Positions 26,686 to 40,086 of a stretch of DNA of 64,000 nt are shown here, piece after piece. The notes under the pieces were generated by a model, which was given only the letters and a program-made list of their open reading frames with translations, was not told the DNA's origin and made no database searches. The stretch lies in assembly GCA_947632175.1 (NCBI GenBank), contig CANROC010000001.1, positions 186,001 through 250,000 of the forward strand. Reading direction: 5' to 3'. Source of the DNA: an uncultured Oscillospiraceae bacterium (GTDB taxonomy: Bacteria; Bacillota; Clostridia; Oscillospirales; Oscillospiraceae). Position 1 is the stretch's first letter. Each line of letters opens with the position of its first letter. Both the position numbers and the translations under genes were made by a program.

Positions 26686-27542
26686 GAGGAAGCATCGCCA
26701 TGACCGCTCTCACGTCCCACGCTCGCTGCCCCCCTGCCCCCCTCCTACGAGGAGGGGGCTTAAAAAGGTTGCGCCGCTTTGCGGCGCATTCTTTGATTTA
26801 TCCGCGCGGCGGGGACGGGGGACGGGGACGGTTCCGATAAAACGGTACATGGCTGTTATCGGGAGGTGTGGGCCGCCGTGGGCGGCGGCCCGTACGGCGT
26901 TGATTGGGACGTGTCAATTGTCGATGGGCGGGTCGCCCGGGAGGGCGACCCCTACGGCGGCGATTGGGGCGGGTCAATAGACGGAAAGCGGGCCGCCAAG
27001 AGTGGCGGCCCCTACAAGGTAAGTTGTCGCAACGGTTCCGATAAATCGCGCCCGCCCCCCCGTCTCGGTGCCCCCTCCTCGTAGGAGGGGGGGCAGGGGG
27101 GCAGCGAACGTGGGATATCAGAGCGGTTCCGGTAATCCGCACCAGGCCCAATCAACGCCGTAGGGGCCGCCACTCCTGGCGGCCCGCGTTGTGATGATTT
27201 CCGGCGTTAGTTGAATGGGATAACATTCCCTATCCCCGTAGGGGCGGACCCATGTGTCGCCCGTGACCACATTGCGGGACGGGGACGGGTCCGATAAAAC
27301 GGTACACGTCGGTCAACCGGGGAAAAGGGGCGCCGGGGACGGCGACCCCTACGGCGAATAACGTAAGCCGGTGGCGCGGCGGCGGGGGCGGGCGGGTGGG
27401 GAATATAAAGAATGCGGCGCAAGCCGCAAACCTTTTTCCCGCCGCCGCGGACCCTTCCGGCGCTGCGCGCCACCTCCCCCAAGGGGGGGAGGGTAAAGGG
27501 GCGGGATTGGAACCCGCCCCTTTGAACTTTGCTTAAAAATAC
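26686..27542. repeat. Intergenic hairpin mosaic (module 1 / amtB-glnK, convergent)
   Basis: No gene. Contents include CCCCTCCTACGAGGAGGGGG palindromes (about 26740 and, inverted, 27070), a GCGCCGC/GCGGCGC hairpin, GGGCCGCCGTGGGCGGCGGC (about 26870), GGGTCGCC-CGGGA-GGGCGACC (26930), GGGCCGCC-AAGAGT-GGCGGCCC (26990), GGCCGCC-ACTCCT (27165), the GGGCGGACCCATGTGTC hairpin (27240), the GAATGCGGCGCAAGCCGC block and, at 27495-27523, an 11-bp hairpin AAAGGGGCGGG/CCCGCCCCTTT that may terminate the nitrogen operon. Confidence 0.8.
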
Positions 27543-27571
27543 TTGACAAATTGTTTATTTTATGGTATAAT
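27543..27571 (+). promoter_or_regulatory. Consensus promoter pointing antisense into amtB-glnK
   Basis: TTGACA (27543-27548), a 17-nt spacer ending TATGG, and TATAAT (27566-27571) followed by ACG. No plus-strand gene follows: transcripts would start near 27578 and run antisense into the GlnK domain. It is a close match to the promoters at 3671 and 37691. Confidence 0.7.
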
Positions 27572-27607
27572 ACGCATATCCTGAAAGAAGCGGGCTTCAA
27601 AGCCAGC

Positions 27608-29308
27608 TCATTGCAGGGCGTCGTATCCCTCTTCGCCGGTGCGGACCTTGACGACGTTTTCTACGTCGTAGACGAAGATCTTGCCGTCGCCGATGTTGCC
27701 GGTGTAGAGGACCTTGCGGGCGGTGTGGATGACGTCGCTGACGGGGACTTTGCTGACGACGATGTCCACCTGGACCTTGGGCAGGAGCTGGATCTCCACG
27801 GGGACGCCGCGGTAGTAGCGGGTGTGGCCCTTTTGGATGCCGCAGCCCATGACGTTGGTGACGGTCATGCCGGTGACGCCGATGTCCTCCAGGGCGTTCT
27901 TGAGGGGCTCGAAGCGGTTCATGTTCATGATGATCTCGACCTTGGTGATCTTCTCGCCGGGCTTGGAGTCGCTCTTGCGGCCGTAGACGGGGACGGCGGC
28001 CTCCACGGGGACCTTGCCGTCGGCCTCCGCCACGGCCTCGCCGGGGACGGTGGAGGCGGCCAGGGCGTAGACGGAGAGGTTCTGGGGCGTGACAAAGTCG
28101 GCGTAAGCGCTGACCAGGCCGTGCTCGGCGATATCCAGGCCCTCGATCTCCTCCTCGGGGCTGACGCGCAGGCCGTGGGTGCATTTGCCGATGAGCTTGA
28201 AGACCAGGAACATCATGACGACGGTCCAGGCGAGGATGCAGACGATGCCCAGGCACTGGACGCCCAGCTGTCTAAAGCCGCCGCCGTAGAAAAGGCCCTT
28301 TGTGCCGTACTTTTCGTTGCAGGCGAAGAGGCCGACGGCCAGGGTGCCCCAGAGGCCGTGGACGCCGTGGACGGAAAAGGCGCCCACCGGGTCGTCGATC
28401 TTCACCTTCTGGTCGATGAAGTTGACGGACTCCACCACCAGGACGCCGGAGACGGCGCCGATGACCGCCGCGCCGATGGCGTCCACGCTGGCGCATCCGG
28501 CGGTGATGGCCACGAGGCCGGCGAGGGAGGCGTTGAGGCACATGGAGACGTCAGGCTTGCCGGTTCTGAGCCACGTGTAGCACATGCAGACCACCGTGGC
28601 CACGGCGGGGGCGATGGTGGTGGTGCCGAGGATCTGGGCCATCTCCGTGACGTCCGCGGCCGCCGCGGCGTTGAAGCCGTACCAGGCGAACCACAGCATG
28701 AAGACGCCCAGCGCCGCCAGGGTCATGGAGTGGCCGGGAATGGCGTTGACCTTGGTCTTGCCGTCCTTGTCCTTGGTGTACTTCCCGATGCGCGGGCCCA
28801 CGAGCCAAGCGCCGATGAGGGCCGTCCAGCCGCCCACCATGTGGATGACGGCGGAGCCGGCGAAGTCGATGAACTGAAGGTCGGCAAGCCAGCCGCCGCC
28901 CCAGGCCCAGCCGGCCTCGATGGGGTAGATCACGAGGCTGATGACGCCGGAATAGAGGCAGTAGGCGGAGAACTTGGTGCGCTCGGCCATGGAGCCGGAG
29001 ACGATGGTGGCCGCCGTGGCGCAGAACACCAGCTGGAAGACGAAGCTGCTCCAATCCGCGCCGTCAAAGTCGGTGAAGAGCTGCCAGTCGGGCTTGCCGA
29101 TGAGACCGAAGAAGACGTGCTCGCCCATCATGATGCCGTAGCCGAGGAGCGAGAACACCACCGTGCCGATGCAGAAGTCCATCAGGTTCTTCATGATGAT
29201 GTTGCCGGCGTTTTTGGCCCGGGTCAGGCCCGTCTCCACCATGGCGAAGCCGCCCTGCATGAAGAAGACCAGCACCGCGCCCACCAGATACCATACAGAC
29301 ATATCCAT
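27608..29308 (-). CDS. amtB-glnK: Ammonium transporter fused to a P-II (GlnK) domain
   Basis: 566-aa fusion. Residues 1 to about 420 form an Amt channel with roughly eleven membrane helices (MDMSVWYLVGAVLVFFMQGG, twin-histidine regions near GVHGLWG). A linker of about 35 residues then leads to a complete P-II domain (about 455-566) ending GNIGDGKIFVYDVENVVKVRTGEEGYDAL. In the T-loop GHTRYYRGVPVEI, the tyrosine that enterobacterial P-II proteins use for uridylylation (GAEY) is replaced, so control is presumably by 2-oxoglutarate/ADP/ATP. Start at 29308 with AGGAGG upstream. It is the last gene of the nitrogen operon, 114 nt after gltD. Confidence 0.93.
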   Translation of the reverse strand: MDMSVWYLVGAVLVFFMQGGFAMVETGLTRAKNAGNIIMKNLMDFCIGTVVFSLLGYGIMMGEHVFFGLIGKPDWQLFTDFDGADWSSFVFQLVFCATAATIVSGSMAERTKFSAYCLYSGVISLVIYPIEAGWAWGGGWLADLQFIDFAGSAVIHMVGGWTALIGAWLVGPRIGKYTKDKDGKTKVNAIPGHSMTLAALGVFMLWFAWYGFNAAAAADVTEMAQILGTTTIAPAVATVVCMCYTWLRTGKPDVSMCLNASLAGLVAITAGCASVDAIGAAVIGAVSGVLVVESVNFIDQKVKIDDPVGAFSVHGVHGLWGTLAVGLFACNEKYGTKGLFYGGGFRQLGVQCLGIVCILAWTVVMMFLVFKLIGKCTHGLRVSPEEEIEGLDIAEHGLVSAYADFVTPQNLSVYALAASTVPGEAVAEADGKVPVEAAVPVYGRKSDSKPGEKITKVEIIMNMNRFEPLKNALEDIGVTGMTVTNVMGCGIQKGHTRYYRGVPVEIQLLPKVQVDIVVSKVPVSDVIHTARKVLYTGNIGDGKIFVYDVENVVKVRTGEEGYDALQ

Positions 29309-29378
29309 TTTCGTTTCCTCCTGAAAACTTGTTTTCCGAAGGCCCCCACCGTCGCGGGTCAACGGGTAAATATAAATA

Positions 29379-29408
29379 AAGAGCGGCGGTAAAAGCACCG
29401 TCGCTCTT
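29379..29408 (-). terminator. Attenuator-like hairpin between gltD and amtB-glnK
   Basis: On the minus strand AAGAGCGACGGT pairs with ACCGCCGCTCTT around the loop GCTTTT (one A-C mismatch), followed by the U-containing TATTTATA. The left-arm/loop word GGTGCTTTT is shared with the glnA leader hairpin, suggesting a common regulator rather than a plain terminator. Confidence 0.65.
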
Positions 29409-29422
29409 ATGAACCGGATGAT

Positions 29423-30906
29423 TTACGTTAAATTTGTGTAGCCCATCAGAAATTCGTCCACCTCTCTGGCCGCGCCGCGGCCCTCGGCGATGGCGTGGAC
29501 GACTAAGGACTGGCCGCGCCGGGTGTCGCCGGCGGCGAAGATCTTGGGAACGGACGTGCGGTAGGAGCCATCCGCCGTGGCGATGTTGCCCCGGGCGTCG
29601 GTGTCCACGCCGAAGGCCTCCGGGATGTAGCTCTCCGTGCCCAGGAAGCCCGCCGCGATCAAGAGAAGCTCGCAGGGGATGCTCTCCTCGGAGCCGGGGA
29701 CCGGGACCATGACCGTGCGGCCGTTCTCCTGGCGGGGCATGAGGGAGACGGTGACGATCTCCTTGACGCTCCCCTGCTCGTCGGGGACGATCTCCTTCAC
29801 CGTGCGCTGGTATAGCCGCGGGTCGCGGCCGAAGAGGGCGATTGCCTCCTGCTGGCCGTAGTCGGTTTTCTCCACTCTCGGCCACTCGGGCCAGGGGTTG
29901 GCCTCCGGGTCCCGCTCCACCGGGGGCCGGGGCATCATCTCCAGCTGGGTGACGCTGGCGCAGCCGTGGCGTATGGCGGTGCCCACGCAGTCGTTGCCCG
30001 TGTCGCCGCCGCCCACGACCACCACGTTTTTGCCCTTGGCGCTGATATACGTCCCGGCCTTGAGGCCGTTGTCGAGAAGGCTCTTGGTGGTGGAGCTTAA
30101 GAAGTCCACGGCAAAGTATACGCCCTGGGACTCCCGGCCCGGGACCTTCAGATCCCGGGGGTGCTTGGCCCCGCAGCAGAGGATCACCGCGTCGAAGACG
30201 GCGGTGAGGCCCCCGGCGGGGAAGTCCCGGCCCACGTCCACGCCGGTTTTGAACTCCACGCCCTCGGCGCGCATGAGCTCCACGCGGCGGTCCACCACGG
30301 ATTTCTGGAGCTTCATGTTGGGGATGCCGTACATGAGAAGCCCGCCCACGCGGTCGGACCGCTCGAAGACCGTGACGCTGTGGCCCCGGCGGTTTAATTG
30401 GTCGGCGGCGGCAAGGCCGGCGGGGCCGGAGCCCACCACGGCGACCCGCTTGCCCGTGCGGACCTTGGGGGGCTCGGGCTTCACGACGCCCTCGGCGTAG
30501 GCCCGCTCCACGGTGAAAAGCTCGTTCTCCCGGACGGTCACGGCGTCGCCGTGGAGGGCGCAGGTGCAGGCCGCCTCACAGAGGGCGGGGCAGACGCGGC
30601 CCGTGAACTCCGGGAAGTTGTTGGTCTTATGGAGACGCTTGTAGGCCTCCTCGAAATTGCCGTGGTAGACAAGGTCGTTCCACTCCGGGGCCATGTTGTG
30701 CAAGGGGCATCCGGTCCAGCCGGAGCCGAGCTTCAGGCCCGACTGGCAGAAGGGCACGCCGCAGTCCATGCACCGGGCCGCCTGACGCTCCCGCTCGGCA
30801 AGGTCCAGGGCCGGGTGGAACTCGTTCCAGTGCTTTATACGGCTCTCCGGGGCCTCGCAGGGGTTGGCGCGACGCTCGTATTCCAGAAATCCCGTCTGCT
30901 TGCCCA

Positions 30907-30907
<1 letters not shown>
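29423..30907 (-). CDS. gltD: Glutamate synthase, small subunit
   Basis: 494-aa FAD/NAD(P)H subunit that feeds electrons to GltB. The N-terminus carries Fe-S cysteines ([30 protein letters not shown]), followed by the FAD motif [13 protein letters not shown] and the NAD(P)-binding GGGDTGNDC. Length is normal. Its ATG overlaps the gltB stop by one base (TAATG), giving tight coupling so both subunits are made in equal amounts. Confidence 0.97.
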
Positions 30908-35433
<4,526 letters not shown>

Positions 35434-35461
35434 ACCGTCACATCCTTGTGAGGTGCAATTT

Positions 35462-36001
35462 TCAAAGTTCTAAGATCTGCCGGGCGACCTCGGAGAGCTT
35501 CGCGCCGGTCTCCATACTGCGCTTTTGGAGGTACTTGTGGGCCTCCGCCTCGGAAAAGCCCCGGGACTCCATCAAAAGCTCCTTGGCCCTAAGAATAAGC
35601 TCCTGCTCCTCCTCGCTGCGCTTCGGCATCTGGGCCCGGGCGGAGATGTCGTTGAGCTGGATGAGGATGTTCACGCTCCCCCGGAGCTCGGCGGCGGAGA
35701 TGGGGATGGGCAGCTTGAAGACGTCCGGGTCGTCCATCAGCTCGAGCTGCGACTGCTTGGCGAGAATGAGGCACTTGGCCTGGCCGTGGAGCTCGTGGGC
35801 CAGCTGGGTCACTGGCCTGTCCGGCAGCCGGTGTCCGCAGACCACCACGCCGGAGCCCATGGTCTTCACCGCCCGCAGGACCTCCGCGCCGGTGCGGCAC
35901 CGGTAGCGCACGGGGATGCCGGACCGCTCCAGCATGTCGGCGATCTTGTCCCGTGACTCGTCCTTCTCAAAGGCGACGATGGTGCGTATCATGGGTTTCA
36001 C
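35462..36001 (-). CDS. ANTAR-domain response-regulator-like antiterminator
   Basis: 179-aa protein. An N-terminal receiver-like domain (about 5-115) starts MIRTIVAFEKDESRDKIADML; it lacks a clear phosphoacceptor Asp in the usual place. A coiled linker (about 120-140, SARAQMPKRSEEEQELILRAKELLM) leads to a C-terminal ANTAR RNA-binding domain (SRGFSEAEAHKYLQKRSMETGAKLSEVARQILEL). ANTAR proteins prevent termination by binding leader hairpins. Placed between glnA and gltB, it probably controls this operon; two hairpins sharing GGTGCTTTT lie upstream of glnA and amtB. Confidence 0.88.
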   Translation of the reverse strand: MKPMIRTIVAFEKDESRDKIADMLERSGIPVRYRCRTGAEVLRAVKTMGSGVVVCGHRLPDRPVTQLAHELHGQAKCLILAKQSQLELMDDPDVFKLPIPISAAELRGSVNILIQLNDISARAQMPKRSEEEQELILRAKELLMESRGFSEAEAHKYLQKRSMETGAKLSEVARQILEL

Positions 36002-36064
36002 CCCCCATAATCAAGTGCGGGACGGACGAAACGCCCGCCCCGCGCGATGCTGCTTATGAAACCG

Positions 36065-37396
36065 TTAGTAAGTAACAATGTATTTGTTGATCTCCCAGTC
36101 GGAGACGTAGGTGCGGTAGGCGTCCCACTCCTTCTTCTTGCCCTGGGTGTACTGCTCCAGGACATGCTCGCCCAGGGTCTGGCAGATGAGCTCGTCGGCC
36201 TCCAGACAGTCGATGGCCTGCTCCAGGTTGCCGGGGAGGGAGTGGATGCCGTGGGCGTGGCGGGTCTTGCGGTCCATGGCGAAGATGTTCTCGGTGATCT
36301 CCGCCGGCGGGACCATGCCCTTCTCGATGCCGTCGAGGCCGGCGGCCAGACAGCAGGCCAGCTCCAGGTAGGGGTTGCAGGAGGGGTCGGGGCAGCGGAG
36401 CTCCACGCGGGTGGACTGGCCCCGGGCGGCGGGGATGCGGATGAGGGCGGAGCGGTTGGACGCGGACCACGCCAGGTAGCAGGGCGCCTCATAGCCGGGG
36501 ACCAGGCGCTTATAGGAGTTGACCAGCGGGTTTGTGATGGCCGCGAAGCCCCGGACGTGGGCGAGGAGGCCGGCGATGAAGCTGTAGCACTCCTTGGAAA
36601 GGCCCCTGGGGTCGTTGGGATCGTAGAAGACGTTCTTGCCGTCCTTGAAGAGGGACATGTTGGTGTGCATGCCGGAGCCGTTGATGCCGAAGACGGGCTT
36701 GGGCATGAAGGTGGCGTGCAGGCCGTTCTTCTGGGCCACGGTCTTCACCGCCAGCTTGAAGGTCATGATCTTGTCGGCGGCGCGCAGGGCCTCGTCGTAC
36801 TTGAAGTCGATCTCGTGCTGGCCGGCGGCCACCTCGTGGTGGCTGGCCTCGATCTCAAAGCCCATGGCCTCGAGGTTCAGGCAGATTTCCCGCCGGGTGC
36901 CCTCGCCGTGGTCGAGGGGGCCCAGGTCGAAATACCCCGCCTCGTCGCCGGTCTTGGTGGTGGGCCGGCCCTCGTCGTCCGTCTCGAAGAGGAAGAACTC
37001 GCACTCGGGGCCCACGTTGAAGGAGTACCCCATGTCGGCGGCCTTCTTCAGCATCTTCTTCAAAACCCCTCTGGGGTCGCCCACGAAGGGCGTGCCGTCC
37101 GGGTTGTAGACGTCGCAGATGAGCCGCGCCACCTTGCCGTACTGGGGCCGCCAGGGCAGGACCGTGAAGCTGTCGAGGTCCGGATAGAGGTACTGGTCGG
37201 ACTCGTGGATGCGCACGAAGCCCTCGATGGAGCTGCCGTCGATCATGATCTGGTTGTTGACAGCCTTCTGGATCTGGCTCTTGGTGATGGCCACGTTCTT
37301 GAGCTGGCCGAAGATGTCCGTAAACTGCATACGGATGAACTCCACGTCCTGCTCCTCGACCATGCGGATGATGTCTTCCTTGGTGTAATGGCTCAT
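36065..37396 (-). CDS. glnA: Glutamine synthetase type I
   Basis: 443-aa enzyme making glutamine from glutamate, ammonium and ATP. GS motifs are present: DGSSIEGF near residue 54, the ATP region with [19 protein letters not shown], and metal-binding ECEFFLFE. The length fits the GSI-alpha (Gram-positive) subtype, which is feedback-inhibited rather than adenylylated. GGAG lies 8 nt before the ATG at 37396; an ATG six codons upstream lacks a site. First gene of the nitrogen operon behind an attenuator-like hairpin. Confidence 0.97.
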   Translation of the reverse strand: MSHYTKEDIIRMVEEQDVEFIRMQFTDIFGQLKNVAITKSQIQKAVNNQIMIDGSSIEGFVRIHESDQYLYPDLDSFTVLPWRPQYGKVARLICDVYNPDGTPFVGDPRGVLKKMLKKAADMGYSFNVGPECEFFLFETDDEGRPTTKTGDEAGYFDLGPLDHGEGTRREICLNLEAMGFEIEASHHEVAAGQHEIDFKYDEALRAADKIMTFKLAVKTVAQKNGLHATFMPKPVFGINGSGMHTNMSLFKDGKNVFYDPNDPRGLSKECYSFIAGLLAHVRGFAAITNPLVNSYKRLVPGYEAPCYLAWSASNRSALIRIPAARGQSTRVELRCPDPSCNPYLELACCLAAGLDGIEKGMVPPAEITENIFAMDRKTRHAHGIHSLPGNLEQAIDCLEADELICQTLGEHVLEQYTQGKKKEWDAYRTYVSDWEINKYIVTY

Positions 37397-37442
37397 GGGG
37401 ATGGCTCCTTTCAATATGTTGATGGGATTATATCACACGTTC

Positions 37443-37487
37443 ACAAAAAGGGCAACGGTCTTTCCCGAGAAAAGCACCATTGCCCTT
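37443..37487 (-). terminator. Attenuator-like hairpin in the glnA leader
   Basis: On the minus strand AAGGGCAATGGT pairs with ACCGTTGCCCTT around a loop containing GCTTTTCTCGGGAAAG, followed by TTTTTG, about 10 nt after the start of transcription. Without antitermination it would stop transcripts before glnA. It shares GGTGCTTTT with the hairpin before amtB-glnK; the ANTAR protein of the same operon is the likely antiterminator. Confidence 0.75.
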
Positions 37488-37496
37488 ACACGCCGT

Positions 37497-37525
37497 ATTA
37501 TATGACCGCAATTGCCGGTTGTCAA
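37497..37525 (-). promoter_or_regulatory. Promoter of the glnA operon
   Basis: Minus-strand TTGACA (plus 37520-37525), a 17-nt spacer and a perfect TATAAT (37497-37502). The strong core promoter with a terminator right behind it fits control by antitermination rather than by initiation. The rest of the 37526-37690 gap shows no gene. Confidence 0.85.
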
Positions 37526-37690
37526 CGAAAATCTTGCATCTTCCCCCCATTTTGGCGGGTTACACAAGGCCGATTTGCAATTTGCCGGCTTGGTTCGTGC
37601 AAATTATTCAATCGATGAAATTAAAAGGCCCCCTCTCCCCCGCCCCGGCATAAGAAAGAAAAAAATATTAGCATACTTTAAAAATAATAC

Positions 37691-37719
37691 TTGACATTTG
37701 CTTATTTTTATGGTATAAT
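37691..37719 (+). promoter_or_regulatory. Promoter of the DUF6291-type gene
   Basis: TTGACA (37691-37696), a 17-nt spacer ending TATGG and TATAAT (37714-37719) followed by ACG. Same wording as the antisense promoters at 3671 and 27543. It lies 36 nt upstream of the gene at 37756. Confidence 0.85.
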
Positions 37720-37755
37720 ACGCTTATCTTAGTATCAGATAAAGGAGTGTTGACC

Positions 37756-38586
37756 ATGGCGGAGAAAAAAGCGCCGGGGGTGCTCATCTATTTTGAAATG
37801 GCGCCGTGCCTGGAGCTGTTGACGGACGAGGAGTGCGGGGCGCTGATGAAGGGCATGCTGCGCTACGCCATGACCGGCGCGGAGCCGGAGCTGAAGGGCT
37901 CGGCCCTCTCCATGGCCTGGTGCATCCTGAAGCCCCGCGTGGACGCCGACCGCGTTGCCTACGAGCGCAAGGTGGAAAAGGCCCAGGCCGCCGCTCTCGC
38001 CCGCTGGACCCAGGAGGCGGACATGCATACGGATGCGGACGCATCGCCAAGCATCGCCAAGCATCCGGACGCAATGCTTGGAATGCCAACTACAACTCCA
38101 ACTTCAACTCCAACTTCAACTCCAACTTCAACTCCAACCTCAACTTCAACTTCAACTACAACTCCAACTACAACAACAAAATCATCTCCATCACAAGATA
38201 TTTTTTCAAATCCCGCGCGTGAGGAGGACGGGACCGTGGAAAAAACCGGAGGACAAAAAAATTTTGAAGAGAAGGATGATTTTGTTTTTGAGCCTCCGAC
38301 GTTGGAGGAGGTGGAGGCGTACGTCAGGAAGCGCCACAGCCCGGTGGACCCCAAGGTGTTCGTGGACTTCTACGCCAGCAAGGGATGGCGGGTAGGGACC
38401 GCGCCCATGGCCGACTGGCGCGCGGCCCTGCGCGGCGCGGAATCCTGGTCCCGTTGGAAGAAACAGCCAGACAAGCCCTCCTTCCACCCCTCCAACGCCC
38501 CGCCCTCCCTGGACTTTCCCCCCATCACCGAGGACGACATCGCCCGCACCCGCGCCGCGATAGAAAAAATGCGCGGCGGGGCGTAG
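37756..38586 (+). CDS. Phage-type DUF6291-like protein with Thr/Ser-Pro repeat linker
   Basis: 276-aa protein. The N-terminus (1-80, VLIYFEMAPCLELLTDEECGALMKGMLRYAMTG) resembles the DUF6291 domain of phage and mobile-element replication proteins. A low-complexity linker (about 112-142) is built of TPTS units encoded by 12-nt DNA repeats (38095-38190). The C-terminus (about 180-232, PTLEEVEAYVRKRHSPVDPKVFVDFYASKGW...DWRAALRGAESW) is the tail domain common in phage replisome-organiser proteins. No other phage gene is near, so it may be a domesticated or orphan gene. AAGGAG precedes the ATG. Confidence 0.75.
   Translation: MAEKKAPGVLIYFEMAPCLELLTDEECGALMKGMLRYAMTGAEPELKGSALSMAWCILKPRVDADRVAYERKVEKAQAAALARWTQEADMHTDADASPSIAKHPDAMLGMPTTTPTSTPTSTPTSTPTSTSTSTTTPTTTTKSSPSQDIFSNPAREEDGTVEKTGGQKNFEEKDDFVFEPPTLEEVEAYVRKRHSPVDPKVFVDFYASKGWRVGTAPMADWRAALRGAESWSRWKKQPDKPSFHPSNAPPSLDFPPITEDDIARTRAAIEKMRGGA
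38095..38190 (+). repeat. 12-nt tandem repeat coding for TPTS units
   Basis: About five to six imperfect copies of AACTCCAACTTC with derived copies (AACTACAACTCC). The unit is a multiple of three, so copy-number change by slippage keeps the reading frame and would lengthen or shorten the linker between the two domains. Confidence 0.85.
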
Positions 38587-38596
38587 GGGGACGGGG

Positions 38597-39457
38597 TTAA
38601 TCGCCGGCCTGGAGCTGATACCACATGACCGCCAGGGGGTCGCTCTCGAATCTGTCCCCTCCGTACAGGACGACCTCATACTCCCCCGGGGGCAGGGCGC
38701 GCAGGGAGAGGGAGCCGGCGGCGGAACGGCCGGTGAGGCGGAGGGTATAGACCCGGCCGGTGCCGGTATCGCGAAGGCCCACGGTCACGTCCGTATAGCC
38801 GCTCCAGGTGCATTGAAGCGCAAGCCGCGTATAGCCGGCGGGGAGGGCGTAGGTCTCCTCGGACACAGCGTATGCCCCGTCCTCCAGCCCCCGGGCCGTC
38901 AGGGAATGCCGCGCGGCGTCCTGAAAATCCCGCTTCTCCTCCGCGAAAGCGTGGAGCAGGTCCGCCGTCGCCGCAAAGGGCGGGTCAGCCTGCTCCTGGT
39001 CCGCCGTATAGGGGGCGGAGGGGACCGCCTGTTCGGGACCGGGCTCGGTGGGGCGGGCCAAGGACGTCTTGGGCGGCGCCAGGAACAGGAGGGCCGCCGC
39101 GCCGATAACAAGGGCCGGCACGGCGAGGACCAGGACGGCGGCGAGGACCAGGGCCCAGATCTTGTATTTGGCCCGGGCGGGCTTGGCCGGCGCGGCCTCC
39201 GGGGGGACCTGGTCAGGCGGCGCGGCCTCCGGGGATGCCGGGTCGGGCGGCGCGGGGACGGGCTTCTCGTCCCGGACAAGGTCGTCCAGGGTCACGCCGT
39301 AGAGCTCGCCGAGGGAGATGAGGTTTTCCAGGCTCGGCGCGGCGTCCCCCGTCTCCCACCGGGACACGGCCTGACGGGTCACGTCCAGCCTCTCCGCCAG
39401 CTCCATCTGGGAGAGGCCCCGTTCCTTTCTGAGCTCCGCCAGCTTTTTCGATAACAT
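38597..39457 (-). CDS. Membrane-anchored XRE regulator
   Basis: 286 aa. Residues 1-62 are an HTH domain (LSKKLAELRKERGLSQMELAERLDVTRQAVSRWETG), followed by a Pro/Ala-rich linker, one transmembrane helix (about 113-137) and a C-terminal extracytoplasmic domain of about 140 residues rich in beta-strand-like sequence (TRLALQCTWSGYTDVTVGLRDTGTGRVYTLRL). It could sense a surface signal and regulate DNA directly. The ATG at 39457 is best placed relative to GGAG; the ATG two codons earlier is too close to it. It converges with the DUF6291 gene, only 10 nt apart. Confidence 0.82.
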   Translation of the reverse strand: MLSKKLAELRKERGLSQMELAERLDVTRQAVSRWETGDAAPSLENLISLGELYGVTLDDLVRDEKPVPAPPDPASPEAAPPDQVPPEAAPAKPARAKYKIWALVLAAVLVLAVPALVIGAAALLFLAPPKTSLARPTEPGPEQAVPSAPYTADQEQADPPFAATADLLHAFAEEKRDFQDAARHSLTARGLEDGAYAVSEETYALPAGYTRLALQCTWSGYTDVTVGLRDTGTGRVYTLRLTGRSAAGSLSLRALPPGEYEVVLYGGDRFESDPLAVMWYQLQAGD

Positions 39458-40086
39458 CGCCATCACTCCTTCGCCTCTATTGTAGCGCATCCCCCAAAAA
39501 AGAAAACCGCGCCGGGGTTGCATTCGTGTCAATTTTCAGTTGCGGGGACGAATCTTCAGGGCGGCGGGGTATTCGAGCCCGTGGAGCGTAACTGGGGCTT
39601 CCGGTGAACGAGACTTACAGCGTGCGGGCCGCCAGGAGTGGCGGCCCCTACATGGTGTGTTGTCGGAACTGGTCCGAAAAATCGCAACCGCCCCCGTCTC
39701 GGGGCCCCCTCCTCGTAGGAGGGGGGCAGGGGGGAAGCGAGCGTGGGATGACAGGGCGGTTCCGATAAACCGAATCCGCCCCAATATTGCCGTAGGGGCC
39801 GCCACTCCTGGCGGCCCGCGTTGCAGGGTTCGGATTGCCTCCGATAAACGCCGTAGGGGCCGCCGCCCACGGCGACCCGCGTTCCGATGACCTCCGGTGT
39901 CGTTGAATGGGATAGCATTCCCTATCCCCCGTAGGGGCGGACCCATGTGTCCGCCCGTGGCACGTGGCGGGACGGAAAGGCTCCGATAGACGCCCCCACC
40001 CTGCCCGTCGCTGCGCTCGGGCACCCCTCCCGGGGGGAGGGGCTTTGACGGAGGGAGGGGCTTTGACGCGGCGGAGGGGCTTGGGT
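39458..40086. repeat. Intergenic hairpin mosaic upstream of the membrane XRE gene
   Basis: About 80 nt of promoter-proximal DNA, then mosaic units: the GGGGTATTCGAGCCCGTGG segment (39566), GGGCCGCC-AGGAGT-GGCGGCCC (39627), CCCCTCCTCGTAGGAGGGGG (39705), GGCCGCC-ACTCCT (39796), GGGCCGCCGCCCACGGCGACC (39856, one arm mismatched), the GGGCGGACCCATGTGTCC hairpin (39930) and the CACCCCTCCCGGGGGGAGGGG palindrome (40022). The mosaic lies between two genes on the same strand, one of few non-convergent cases. No gene is seen. Confidence 0.78.
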
